NCBI GenBank assembly: GCA_900549945.1
Contig: URQJ01000020.1
Location: forward strand, 1-18,195
Direction: 5' to 3'
Origin: an uncultured Oscillospiraceae bacterium
GTDB lineage: Bacteria; Bacillota; Clostridia; Oscillospirales; Acutalibacteraceae
Length of the DNA: 18,195 bases
The translations under genes and the position numbers were made by a program. Shown here piece after piece: positions 4,901 through 12,193 of the stretch. Within the stretch, counting starts at the first letter, position 1; each line of letters starts with the position of its first letter. The notes under the pieces are model-generated. The model was not told the DNA's origin and did no database searches. It saw nothing but the letters and a program-made list of their open reading frames with translations.

Positions 4901-7393
4901 TTACTTGACTCTCACTGTGGCTGTGAGCTTTGTGGATTCCTTATAGGGCTTGAACAGCATGTAGATGATGCCGGCCGCGAGCGCGAGCGCCACGATCAGG
5001 CCGATCACATTGAGGCCGCCGGTAAAGACGGAGCCGATCTGGAAGATCATCAGGGCGACCGCATAGGCAAACAGGCACTGATAGCCGATCGCGAACCAAG
5101 TCCACTTCGCGGAGTTCATCTCGCGCTTGATCGCGCCGATTGCGGCAAAGCAGGGGGCGCAGAGCAGATTGAACGCGAGGAACGAGTAACCGGCGAGGGG
5201 CGTAAACGCCGCGCCGATGCTCGCATAAGCCGAGCCGGAGCCGCTGTAGAGGATGCCCATCGTACCGACGATGTTCTCCTTCGCGATCAGGCCGGTGACG
5301 GAAGCGACCGTCGCCTGCCATGTGCCCCAGCCGAGCGGCGCGAAGATCCAAGCGATTGCATTGCCGATGACGGCGAGAATGGAGGAGCTGAGCTCATCCT
5401 CGGAGAGCATGCGGAACGTGCCGTCCACAAATCCGAAATAGCTGAGGAACCAGACGAGGATCGTGGAGAGCAGAATGATCGTGCCGGCTTTTTTGATGAA
5501 GGACCAGCCGCGCTCCCACATGGAGCGGAGCACGTTGCCGACGGTCGGCAGATGGTAGGCCGGCAGCTCCATGACGAACGGAGCCGGATCGCCCGCAAAC
5601 ATCTTTGTTTTCTTCAGCATGATGCCGGAAACGATGATGCAGGCCATGCCGAGGAAGTAGGCGGAGGTGGAAACCCAAGCGGAGCCGCCGAAGATCGCGC
5701 CGGCGACCATGGCGATGAAGGGCATTTTCGCGCCGCAGGGGATAAAGGTTGTGGTCATGATGGTCATGCGGCGGTCGCGCTCGTTCTCGATGGTTCTCGA
5801 TGCCATGATGCCGGGGATGCCGCAGCCCGTGCCGATGAGGATCGGGATGAAAGACTTGCCGGAGAGGCCGAACTTGCGGAAGATACGGTCGAGCACGAAG
5901 GCAATACGGGACATATAGCCGCACGCCTCAAGGAACGCGAGCAGCAGGAACAGGACGAGCATCTGCGGCACGAAGCCGAGAACCGCGCCGACGCCCGCGA
6001 CGATACCGTCGAGGATCAGGCCGTTGAGCCATTCCGGCGTGTTTGCAGCCGCGAGGCCGTCGCCGATGAGTACCGGGATGCCGGGCACCCAGACGCCGTA
6101 AGCGGCCGGGTCGGGCTCTTCAAAGCCGTAGCCGTCCAGTGTGGGAGCAGCCGCAGCGAGGTCCTCGCCCGTGTATGTAACGGTTTCGGTGGAGAGGTCC
6201 TCCTCGTTTTCGATGTCGATGTCGGCCGTGTCTGCCGCAGCGAACTGCGCGGCGAACTGGTCCAGAGCAGCCTTGGCCGCCGCCGGATCAAAGGTGTCCG
6301 ACTCGGTGTCCAGCGCCTCGGAAAGCGCGTCCGCGCCCTCTGCACCGGTGCCGATGAAGGCGTCAACCGCGTTCATCGCTTCGCCGTAGGCCTCGGCGTT
6401 CTCCTCATAGTCGGCGGTGCCGATGCCGAAGAGGTGGTAACCGTCGCCGAACAGGCCGTCGTTGGCCCAGTCGGTCGCAGCCGTACCGACCGTGACCATC
6501 GAGATGTAGTAGACGAGGAACATGATGACCGCAAAGATCGGCAGGCCGAGCCAGCGGTTCGTGACGACCTTATCGATCTTGTCGGAGGTCGAAAGCTGTC
6601 CCGCGCTCTTTTTCTTGTAGCAGGACTTGATGATGGAGGCGATGTACAGGTAGCGCTCGTTGGTGATGATGCTCTCGGCGTCGTCGTCCAGCTCTTTTTC
6701 GGCCGCCTTGATATCTTCCTCAATATGCGCGAGCGTTTTCTGATCGATGTTCAACTGGCTGAGCACCTTGTCGTCGCGCTCGAAGATCTTGATGGCGTAC
6801 CAGCGCTGCTGCTCCTCGGGCATGCCGTGCACCGCAGCCTCCTCGATGTGCGCGATGGTGTGCTCGACGCAGCCGGAGAAGGTGTGCATCGGGATCGTCT
6901 TTGTGTTCTTTGCCGCGTCGATGGCGGCCTCGGCCGCATCCATGATGTCGGTGCCCTTGAGCGCCGAGATCTCAACGACCTTGCAGCCGAGCTGGCGGGC
7001 GAGCTCCGCCGTGTTGATCTTATCGCCGTTCTTGCGCACCACGTCCATCATGTTGATGGCGACGACAACCGGGATGCCGAGCTCGGTGAGCTGCGTGGTC
7101 AGGTACAGGTTTCTCTCGAGGTTCGTGCCGTCGATGAGGTTCAAAATAGCGTCCGGACGCTCACCGATCAGGTAGTTTCTCGCGACGACTTCCTCCAGCG
7201 TATAGGGAGAAAGGGAATAAATGCCGGGAAGGTCCGTGATGATAACGCCGCTGTGCTTTTTCAGCTTGCCTTCCTTCTTCTCGACCGTTACGCCCGGCCA
7301 GTTGCCTACGAACTGGTTGGAGCCGGTGAGCGCGTTGAACAGCGTGGTTTTACCGCAGTTCGGGTTGCCCGCAAGGGCGATTCTTAAATCCAT
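4901..7393 (-). CDS. feoB: Ferrous iron transporter FeoB
   Basis: FeoB is the GTPase-linked membrane permease for Fe(II). The 830 residues hold a G domain with G1 GNPNCGKT (9-16), G2 around Thr36, G3 DLPG (54-57), G4 NMMD (114-117) and G5 SAL (143-145), then a linker helical region, then the membrane domain from about residue 282. FeoB core motifs GTGCGIPGIMASRTIENERD (521-540) and FIPCGAKMPF (550-559) form the Cys-containing gate regions. Between the first and second membrane segments lies an acidic, Ala-rich insertion (about 325-450), absent from textbook FeoB (E. coli, 773 residues). The ATG at 7393-7391 follows GAGAGGAA. A terminator and an operator separate it from feoA, so it may have its own promoter as well as read-through. 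Confidence 0.97.
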   Translation of the reverse strand: MDLRIALAGNPNCGKTTLFNALTGSNQFVGNWPGVTVEKKEGKLKKHSGVIITDLPGIYSLSPYTLEEVVARNYLIGERPDAILNLIDGTNLERNLYLTTQLTELGIPVVVAINMMDVVRKNGDKINTAELARQLGCKVVEISALKGTDIMDAAEAAIDAAKNTKTIPMHTFSGCVEHTIAHIEEAAVHGMPEEQQRWYAIKIFERDDKVLSQLNIDQKTLAHIEEDIKAAEKELDDDAESIITNERYLYIASIIKSCYKKKSAGQLSTSDKIDKVVTNRWLGLPIFAVIMFLVYYISMVTVGTAATDWANDGLFGDGYHLFGIGTADYEENAEAYGEAMNAVDAFIGTGAEGADALSEALDTESDTFDPAAAKAALDQFAAQFAAADTADIDIENEEDLSTETVTYTGEDLAAAAPTLDGYGFEEPDPAAYGVWVPGIPVLIGDGLAAANTPEWLNGLILDGIVAGVGAVLGFVPQMLVLFLLLAFLEACGYMSRIAFVLDRIFRKFGLSGKSFIPILIGTGCGIPGIMASRTIENERDRRMTIMTTTFIPCGAKMPFIAMVAGAIFGGSAWVSTSAYFLGMACIIVSGIMLKKTKMFAGDPAPFVMELPAYHLPTVGNVLRSMWERGWSFIKKAGTIILLSTILVWFLSYFGFVDGTFRMLSEDELSSSILAVIGNAIAWIFAPLGWGTWQATVASVTGLIAKENIVGTMGILYSGSGSAYASIGAAFTPLAGYSFLAFNLLCAPCFAAIGAIKREMNSAKWTWFAIGYQCLFAYAVALMIFQIGSVFTGGLNVIGLIVALALAAGIIYMLFKPYKESTKLTATVRVK

Positions 7394-7418
7394 CTCCTAA
7401 ATTCCTCTCTTTCCGAAA

Positions 7419-7432
7419 TTAGCGTCAGCTAA
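7419..7432 (-). promoter_or_regulatory. Iron-type operator in front of feoB
   Basis: TTAGC-GTCA-GCTAA, a perfect copy of the palindrome class, lies 26 bases before the feoB ATG. A possible minus-strand -10 TACAGT (7437-7432) abuts it; the nearest -35-like GGGACA is 19 bases further and lies within the terminator hairpin, so the promoter is uncertain. The presence of an operator here suggests separate control of feoB. Confidence 0.65.
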
Positions 7433-7440
7433 CTGTAGTG

Positions 7441-7464
7441 CCTGAAAAAACGGGGCTGTCCCCG
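7441..7464 (-). terminator. Short GC terminator between feoA and feoB
   Basis: CGGGG-ACAG-CCCCG (7464-7451) is followed directly by TTTTTT (7450-7445) on the minus strand, only seven bases after the feoA stop codon. The stem is short (five GC pairs) but the T-run is perfect. It would reduce read-through from feoA into feoB. Confidence 0.7.
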
Positions 7465-7471
7465 GCAGAAC

Positions 7472-7693
7472 TTACTCCACTTCGATCATTTCCGCGTCGG
7501 CCTTGCGGATGGACAGCTCATAGCCGCGGACGGTGACCTCGATCGGGTCGCCCAGCGGCGCCACCTTGCGCACGTGGACCTGAACGCCCTTTGTGAGCCC
7601 CATATCCATGATACGGCGCTTGACCGCACCCTCGCCGTGAAGCTTGACGACCTTGACCGTTTCGCCGATCCGGACCGCTTTCAATGTCTTCAT
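7472..7693 (-). CDS. feoA: FeoA family protein (second of two)
   Basis: FeoA is a small SH3-like cytoplasmic protein required for Fe(II) transport by FeoB. The 73 residues fit the family: a first strand VRIGETVKVVKLHGEG, the helix RRIMDMGLTKGVQVHVRKVA (27-46) with the near-invariant MGL, then GDPIEVTVRGYELSIRKADA (48-67) with the RGYELSIRK motif. The ATG at 7693-7691 follows AAGGAGG by eight bases. It lies 50 bases after the first feoA-like gene and is followed by a terminator and then feoB. This copy is closer to the classical FeoA pattern than its neighbour. Confidence 0.93.
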   Translation of the reverse strand: MKTLKAVRIGETVKVVKLHGEGAVKRRIMDMGLTKGVQVHVRKVAPLGDPIEVTVRGYELSIRKADAEMIEVE

Positions 7694-7738
7694 CGCTCTT
7701 TCCTCCTTGATTAACTGAATTGCACGGATTTATTTAGA

Positions 7739-7759
7739 AAAAATCATATCATGATTTTT
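7739..7759. repeat. A/T inverted repeat across the end of the first feoA-like gene
   Basis: AAAAATCAT and ATGATTTTT (7739-7747 and 7751-7759) form a perfect nine-pair hairpin with a three-base loop. It spans the TGA stop codon and is followed on the minus strand by further T. It could act as a weak terminator or RNA-processing site. Confidence 0.4.
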
Positions 7760-7956
7760 CGTGCCATTTCCTCGCTGATGGCGACGCGCGCTTCCTTGAC
7801 GTTTACGATCACGTTTCCGCCGAGCGTCGTGATGACGGTCACGTTTCCGCCGACGACGAAGCCGAGATTCTCAAGGTGCTTTTTGACCTCGGGGCTTCCG
7901 CCGATCTTTTTGATGGTGTTTTCCTCACCGGTGTTTGCCAATGCCAACGGCATCAT
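7744..7956 (-). CDS. feoA: FeoA family protein (first of two)
   Basis: A 70-residue FeoA-like SH3 domain with HLENLGFVVGGNVTVITTLG (the LGF-V-G-V-V pattern of the family), then GNVIVNVKEARVAISEEMAR, where the RVAIS segment replaces the classical RGYELSI. The frame allows three ATGs at 7962, 7956 and 7953. I choose 7956 because AAAGAGGG (7970-7963) would touch the first ATG but lies six bases from the second. It is the first gene behind the strongest promoter in the region and two operators. Two FeoA-type proteins in one feo operon are common in Clostridia; the divergent one may have a regulatory or structural role in the FeoB complex, which is inference. Confidence 0.88.
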   Translation of the reverse strand: MMPLALANTGEENTIKKIGGSPEVKKHLENLGFVVGGNVTVITTLGGNVIVNVKEARVAISEEMARKIMI

Positions 7957-7981
7957 AACCATCCCTCTTTCCTAAATCACT

Positions 7982-8001
7982 GAATTAGTGGTGACTAATT
8001 C
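7982..8001 (-). promoter_or_regulatory. Iron-type operator in the feoA leader (second site)
   Basis: GAATTAGTGGTGACTAATTC is a perfect 20-base palindrome with eight-base arms around GGTG. It contains the TTAGY-N4-RCTAA core at 7985-7998. It lies in the 5' untranslated region between the feoA promoter and the feoA start, 17 bases beyond the first operator. Confidence 0.75.
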
Positions 8002-8017
8002 AAAGGCCTAAAAGAAA

Positions 8018-8033
8018 GTTAGCTGTTGCTAAC
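8018..8033 (-). promoter_or_regulatory. Iron-type operator at the feoA transcription start (first site)
   Basis: GTTAGC-TGTT-GCTAAC, a perfect 16-base palindrome, begins seven bases downstream of the feoA -10 and should cover the transcription start. Repressor bound here would block the feoA promoter. Confidence 0.8.
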
Positions 8034-8040
8034 CTCCAAT

Positions 8041-8069
8041 ATCATATGCCTTTCCGCCGCCGTTGTCAA
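8041..8069 (-). promoter_or_regulatory. feoA operon promoter
   Basis: On the minus strand TTGACA (8069-8064), exactly 17 bases, then TATGAT (8046-8041), an almost perfect sigma-A promoter. The start should be near 8034, at the edge of the operator at 8018-8033. This is the main promoter of the feo cluster. Confidence 0.88.
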
Positions 8070-8386
8070 GCCCTCCGAGAAAAAAATTGTCCAGCCCGTT
8101 TGATTTCGGTATTCTGACCAGTATCTGCGGGGGATGAAAAGAATAAGAGGGCAAAAAAGCGGAGCGCGGATCATTGCCCGCGCTCTGTATCCCGTATCTT
8201 ATATTTAGAAAAATTCTGCGTCTTATTCGTCTTATTATAGAAAGCCTAGAAAGCCGCGCCGATGCGGTGCGGGCAGTCTGCCGTGTTTTCCCGCCCGTGT
8301 TTCTAAATATAAAGGGCAAAAGGGTGGGAAAGGGGGCGCAGAGGCCCGCAGGAGTGGGGACATTCACCAAAAATGCCGCAGGGTGA
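8070..8386. other. Intergenic region between the divergent feo and ABC promoters
   Basis: I find no convincing gene. It contains a minus-strand terminator (8150-8187), a possible minus-strand -10 TATAAT (8239-8234), a doubled CGTCTTATT, and a 13-base inverted repeat TTATATTTAGAAA (8199-8211) and TTTCTAAATATAA (8300-8312). Together these suggest a short minus-strand RNA of roughly 75-80 bases, but no -35 is evident. Confidence 0.4.
8150..8187 (-). terminator. Minus-strand terminator upstream of the feoA promoter
   Basis: GAGCGCGG and CCGCGCTC form a perfect eight-pair stem and, on the minus strand, are followed by CGC and TTTTTT. No protein gene precedes it on this strand, so it either insulates the feoA promoter or ends a small RNA. 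Confidence 0.65.
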
Positions 8387-8416
8387 TTGACAAGGGCGCG
8401 CGGACTGTGGTACACT
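8387..8416 (+). promoter_or_regulatory. Promoter of the ABC transporter operon
   Basis: TTGACA (8387-8392), 18 bases, then TACACT (8411-8416). The start would be near 8423, seven bases before the operator at 8430. The layout mirrors the feoA promoter: consensus -35, operator at the start site and a second operator further into the leader. The next plus-strand gene starts at 8800, leaving a leader of about 375 bases. Confidence 0.75.
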
Positions 8417-8429
8417 GTACGGGATAAAG

Positions 8430-8443
8430 TTAGCCGCCGCTAA
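8430..8443 (+). promoter_or_regulatory. Iron-type operator at the ABC operon start
   Basis: TTAGC-CGCC-GCTAA, a perfect member of the palindrome class, lies about seven bases after the predicted start of the ABC transcript. Confidence 0.75.
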
Positions 8444-8471
8444 TATATGGCGGCTGATTCTTTCTTGTTGG

Positions 8472-8487
8472 GTTAGCAGATGCTAAC
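8472..8487 (+). promoter_or_regulatory. Second iron-type operator in the ABC operon leader
   Basis: GTTAGC-AGAT-GCTAAC, a perfect 16-base palindrome, lies 28 bases after the first site. It also falls 30 bases beyond the stop codon of the small minus-strand gene at 8518-8727. Confidence 0.75.
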
Positions 8488-8517
8488 TTTTGCGCGGCCG
8501 GTTTGCGTGTGCGGCGG

Positions 8518-8727
8518 TCAGCGCGGCCTGCGGAATAAGGCCTCGCTGATGCGCACCGCACGCTCGTGATGCTCGAGCTGCGCCGCATACCGGTGCAGTC
8601 CGGCTGCGGAATGGATGCAGGCGCCGTACTCGTGCAGCTTGAGCTGTGCCTCGACGGGCAGGGAAAGAAAATAGGCGCGCGTGCTGCTGCTGTGCGCGAT
8701 CAGCGCCTCTAAATCTGCGTAATGCAG
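8518..8727 (-). CDS. Small uncharacterised protein (69 residues) with a probable CTG start
   Basis: Function unknown. The frame reads LHYADLEALIAHSSSTRAYF, then LSLPVEAQLKLHEYGACIHS (21-40) and an amphipathic C-terminal half rich in His, Glu and Arg. The S-S-S-x-R-x-Y-F-L-S-L-P-V and LHE-x-x-x-x-IH pattern resembles small hypothetical proteins I have seen in other Clostridia, so I believe it is translated. No ATG, GTG or TTG fits: GAGGTGAT, an eight-base match to the ribosome-binding consensus, is followed after TTTT by CTG at 8727-8725, at ideal distance. The gene lies on the strand opposite the 5' leader of the ABC operon, so the two transcripts would overlap. No signal peptide or membrane segment is seen. 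The start codon is the weakest part of this call. Confidence 0.65.
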   Translation of the reverse strand: MHYADLEALIAHSSSTRAYFLSLPVEAQLKLHEYGACIHSAAGLHRYAAQLEHHERAVRISEALFRRPR

Positions 8728-8799
8728 AAAAATCACCTCTCTTTCGCCTATAGTTTGCGGAAAACAGAGCGGAAATACACGAAAAGGCGGTTTTATTCC

Positions 8800-10533
8800 A
8801 TGATGATCAACAAAAGGCTGATCAGAACGGTCGGCGAAAGCAAGCGGTACATAGTGGGGAACGTCCTCCTGCAATGGCTCTCCCTGCTGGCGAATATCGC
8901 CATGATGGCGGCGATTACAGCGCTGCTCGCAGGTCTTTTCTCGGGCAGCGCGGACGGCGGCAGCCTGCTTGCGGCGGCGCTTGCCGCGGCTGCCGCCATC
9001 GCGGTGCGCTTTGCCTGCACGACAGGTGCCGCCCGCATGGGGTACCTTTCCTCCAAGGCGGTCAAGCGCACGCTGCGCGCGCAGATCTATGAAAAGCTGC
9101 TGCGCCTCGGCGCCTCCTACAAGGAGCAGGTCAAGACCTCCGAGATCGTGCAGGTGGCCGTGGAAGGCGTGGACCAGCTCGAGACGTATTTCGGCGCATA
9201 CCTGCCGCAGTTTTTCTACGCGATGCTGGCGCCGCTCACGCTGTTCGCCGTCCTCTGCTTCGTCAATGTGCCGGCGGCGGTCGTGCTGCTCGTGTGCGTG
9301 CCGCTGATCCCGGCTGCGATCGCCGCGGTGCAGACGTGGGCCAAAAAGCTGCTCTCCAAATACTGGGGGCAGTATACCGCGCTGGGCGATACCTTCCTCG
9401 AGAACCTGCAGGGGCTGACGACGCTGAAGATCTACGAGGCGGACGGCTTTAAAAACGGCGAGATGAACGTGGAGGCCGAGAAGTTCCGCAAAATCACGAT
9501 GAAGGTGCTGACGATGCAGCTCAACTCGATCACGATCATGGATCTGATCGCCTACGGCGGCGCGGCGCTTGGCATGATTATGGCGGTGACGCAGTACGCC
9601 GGCGGGCACGTCTCGCTTGCGGGCTGCCTACTGATTTTATTGCTTTCGGCGGATTTCTTCATCCCGATGCGGCAGCTCGGCAGCTTTTTCCACATCGCGA
9701 TGAACGGCATGGCGGCGAGCGACAAGATCTTCCGCCTGCTGGACCTGCCCGAGGGCGCGGAGAAAACCGAGCCGTGCCCGGCGGACTGCTCGATCGCCTG
9801 CCGCGGCCTGCGCTTTGCCTACACGCCGGAGCGCGAGATCCTGCACGGCATAGACCTCGCGTTCCCGCAGGGCAGCTTTACGGCGCTCGTCGGCGAGAGC
9901 GGCTGCGGCAAGTCGACCGTGGCGTCGATCCTTATGGGGCGCAGCCGCGCATACAGCGGCTCGGTCACGGTCGGCGGCGTTGAGCTGAACCGCATTGCGG
10001 AGGACAGCCTGATGGAGAAGCTGACCTACGTCAGCCACCAGAGCTATCTCTTTAAGGGTACGGTGCGCGAGAACCTTTTGATGGGCGCGCCCGGCGCGGA
10101 CGACGCCGCGCTCTGGGCGGTGCTGGAGCGCGTCAATTTGGCGGATTTTCTGCGCAGCGAGGACGGGCTGGAGACGCAGCTCCTCGAAAAGGCTTCGAAC
10201 CTTTCGGGCGGGCAGTGCCAGCGGCTTGCGCTCGCGCGGGCACTGCTGCACGACAGCCCGGTCTATATTTTCGACGAAGCGACCTCCAACATCGACGTGG
10301 AGAGTGAAAACGACATCATGCGGGAGATCCACAAGCTGGCGGAGACGAAAACGGTGGTGCTCATCTCGCACAGGCTCGTCAATGTAGCCGGCGCAGACCG
10401 CATCTACGTGCTCGAAAGCGGCGCAGTCGCGGAGAGCGGCAGCCATGAAGCGCTGCTGCAAAATAAAGGGCTGTACGCCAAGCTGTGGGCGGCCCAGCAG
10501 AGCCTTGAAAACTACGGAAAGGAGGCGGTTTGA
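8800..10533 (+). CDS. Exporter-fold ABC half-transporter, permease-ATPase fusion (first of pair)
   Basis: A 577-residue fusion of a six-helix membrane domain (about 1-320) and an ATPase domain. Motifs are Walker A GESGCGKST (365-373), a Q-loop at SHQSYLFKG, signature LSGGQCQRLALARALL (468-483), Walker B VYIFDEATSNID (488-499) and switch ISHR (522-525). The ATG at 8800 is preferred over one at 8722 because only the former has a ribosome site (AAAGGCGG, nine bases away); the earlier ATG also runs back into the leader. It ends one base before the second half-transporter starts, and the two should form a heterodimer. CydD-like proteins and iron-chelate importers of the YbtP/IrtA kind share this build. 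The iron-type operators upstream favour a role in iron or heme handling; the substrate is not certain. Confidence 0.88.
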   Translation: MMINKRLIRTVGESKRYIVGNVLLQWLSLLANIAMMAAITALLAGLFSGSADGGSLLAAALAAAAAIAVRFACTTGAARMGYLSSKAVKRTLRAQIYEKLLRLGASYKEQVKTSEIVQVAVEGVDQLETYFGAYLPQFFYAMLAPLTLFAVLCFVNVPAAVVLLVCVPLIPAAIAAVQTWAKKLLSKYWGQYTALGDTFLENLQGLTTLKIYEADGFKNGEMNVEAEKFRKITMKVLTMQLNSITIMDLIAYGGAALGMIMAVTQYAGGHVSLAGCLLILLLSADFFIPMRQLGSFFHIAMNGMAASDKIFRLLDLPEGAEKTEPCPADCSIACRGLRFAYTPEREILHGIDLAFPQGSFTALVGESGCGKSTVASILMGRSRAYSGSVTVGGVELNRIAEDSLMEKLTYVSHQSYLFKGTVRENLLMGAPGADDAALWAVLERVNLADFLRSEDGLETQLLEKASNLSGGQCQRLALARALLHDSPVYIFDEATSNIDVESENDIMREIHKLAETKTVVLISHRLVNVAGADRIYVLESGAVAESGSHEALLQNKGLYAKLWAAQQSLENYGKEAV

Positions 10534-10534
10534 G

Positions 10535-12193
10535 ATGCAGAAAAGAAGCGGAATGCAGGTGATGGCGAAGCTCATCGGCCTTGTGCGGCCGCTCGCCGGC
10601 TTCATGGCGCTTGCAATTTTGATGGGACTGGCCGGGCACCTGTGCGCGGCCTCGATCACGGTGCTCGGCGGCTATGCCGTGCTGGGAATTTTGGGGCTTG
10701 AGGTCCCGCTGGGGCTTGCGGCGGTTTTCGCCTGCGCCGTCGTTTTTGCGCTGCTGCGCGGCGTTCTGCGCTACGCGGAGCAGGCGTGCAACCATTTCAT
10801 TGCGTTCAAACTGCTGGCGCTGATCCGAGACAAGGTGTTCCGCGCGCTGCGCCGGCTCTGCCCGGCAAAGCTCGAGGGGCGCGACAAGGGCGATTTGATT
10901 TCAGTCATCACCTCGGACATCGAGCTTTTGGAGGTCTTTTACGCGCACACGATCTCGCCGGCGGCCATCGCGCTGCTGTTTTCTGCGGTGCTGTGCGTTT
11001 TCATCGGCAGCTTTCACCCCGCGCTTGGCCTGCTGGCGCTCGCGGCTTACGCGGTCGTCGGCGTGCTCGTCCCCTTCTTCGTTTCAAAGGCGAGCGGCGG
11101 CGACGGGATGCAGTTCCGCGCCGGCGCCGGCGCGCTCAGCGGCTTTGTGCTGGACAGCCTGCGCGGGCTCTCTGAAACGCTCCAATACGGGCAGGGCGGC
11201 GCGCGCCTTCAGGAAATGAACGCGAGAACCGAGGAGATTTCGGCCAATGAAGCGCGCATGAAGCGCACGGCGGGCCGCAATATGGCGGTGACGAACACCA
11301 TCATTCTGGCGTTCGACCTCGGGATGCTCTTTGCATCCGCGGCGCTGTACCGGAGCGGTAGCGTCGGCTTTGACGGCGTGCTGATCCCGACGCTGGCGCT
11401 GATGAGCTCCTTTGGCCCGGTGATCGCGCTCGCCAATTTGGGCAGCACGCTGCAGAATACGTTTGCGGCGGGCAACCGCGTGCTGGACATCCTCGAGGAG
11501 TCGCCGGCCGTCGAGGCGGTCACGGGCCGCCCGGAGATCGGCTTTTCCGGCGCCGCGGCCGAGCATGTGACGTTTGCCTACGGCGCGGAGACGATTCTCT
11601 CCGATGTTTCGGTCTCGGTGCCGGAGCACGCGGTGGTCGGCATTGTGGGGCGCAGCGGCAGCGGCAAATCGACGCTGCTCAAGCTCTTCATGCGCTTCTG
11701 GAACGTGCAGAAGGGCAGCGTACGGCTGTCCGGCACAGAGGTTTCGGCGGTCAACACCGACAACCTGCGGGCGCTCGAGAGTTTCGTCACGCAGGAAACG
11801 CACCTGTTCCACGACAGCATCCGCAACAACCTGCGCATCGCAAAGCTGGACGCGACGGACGCGGAGATCGAGGCGGCCTGCCGCAAGGCCTCCGTGCACG
11901 ATTTCATCCTGCGGCTTCCGAAGGGCTACGACACGCCGGTGGGCGAGCTCGGCGATACGCTATCGGGCGGCGAGCGGCAGCGGCTCGGTTTGGCCCGCGC
12001 CTTTCTGCACGACGCGCCGTTCATGCTGCTCGACGAGCCGACGAGCAATCTCGACAGCCTGAACGAGGCCGTGATCCTGCGCGCGCTGCGTGAGGAGCGC
12101 GGGGAAAAGACGGTGGTGCTCGTCTCGCACCGGCAGTCCACGATGCGGATTGCGGACACGGTCTATTCGGTTGAGCACGGGAGGATGAGCTGA
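10535..12193 (+). CDS. Exporter-fold ABC half-transporter, permease-ATPase fusion (second of pair)
   Basis: A 552-residue partner of the preceding gene. It has a membrane domain (about 1-320) and an ATPase domain with Walker A GRSGSGKST (372-380), Q-loop FVTQETHLFHD, signature LSGGERQRLGLARAFL (476-491), Walker B FMLLDEPTSNLD (496-507) and switch VSHRQS (530-535). The frame is open further back, but the ATG at 10535 has GGAAAGGAGG eight bases upstream and sits just after the first gene's TGA. CydC-like and YbtQ/IrtB-like proteins are the nearest types I can name. Both subunits keep intact ATPase motifs, so two working ATP sites are expected. Its stop codon overlaps the next ATG (TGATG). Confidence 0.88.
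   Translation: MQKRSGMQVMAKLIGLVRPLAGFMALAILMGLAGHLCAASITVLGGYAVLGILGLEVPLGLAAVFACAVVFALLRGVLRYAEQACNHFIAFKLLALIRDKVFRALRRLCPAKLEGRDKGDLISVITSDIELLEVFYAHTISPAAIALLFSAVLCVFIGSFHPALGLLALAAYAVVGVLVPFFVSKASGGDGMQFRAGAGALSGFVLDSLRGLSETLQYGQGGARLQEMNARTEEISANEARMKRTAGRNMAVTNTIILAFDLGMLFASAALYRSGSVGFDGVLIPTLALMSSFGPVIALANLGSTLQNTFAAGNRVLDILEESPAVEAVTGRPEIGFSGAAAEHVTFAYGAETILSDVSVSVPEHAVVGIVGRSGSGKSTLLKLFMRFWNVQKGSVRLSGTEVSAVNTDNLRALESFVTQETHLFHDSIRNNLRIAKLDATDAEIEAACRKASVHDFILRLPKGYDTPVGELGDTLSGGERQRLGLARAFLHDAPFMLLDEPTSNLDSLNEAVILRALREERGEKTVVLVSHRQSTMRIADTVYSVEHGRMS

Noticed and set aside
5552..7387. 611-codon open frame on the plus strand opposite feoB
   Set aside because: It is the antisense shadow of a highly GC-biased feoB gene; no ribosome site and a low-complexity, charged translation without any recognisable domain.
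8174..8386. 70-codon plus-strand frame in the divergent control region
   Set aside because: No ribosome site, and it overlaps the promoter and inverted repeats; it looks like chance.
8722..8799. Earlier ATG at 8722 as start of the first ABC half-transporter
   Set aside because: It lacks a ribosome site and overlaps the start region of the opposite-strand small gene; the ATG at 8800 has a spaced AAAGGCGG and a normal family N-terminus.
8728..9609. Upstream part of a 363-codon minus-strand frame opposite the first ABC gene
   Set aside because: Only the last 69 codons (8518-8727) have a ribosome site and a sensible composition; the rest is shadow of the transporter.
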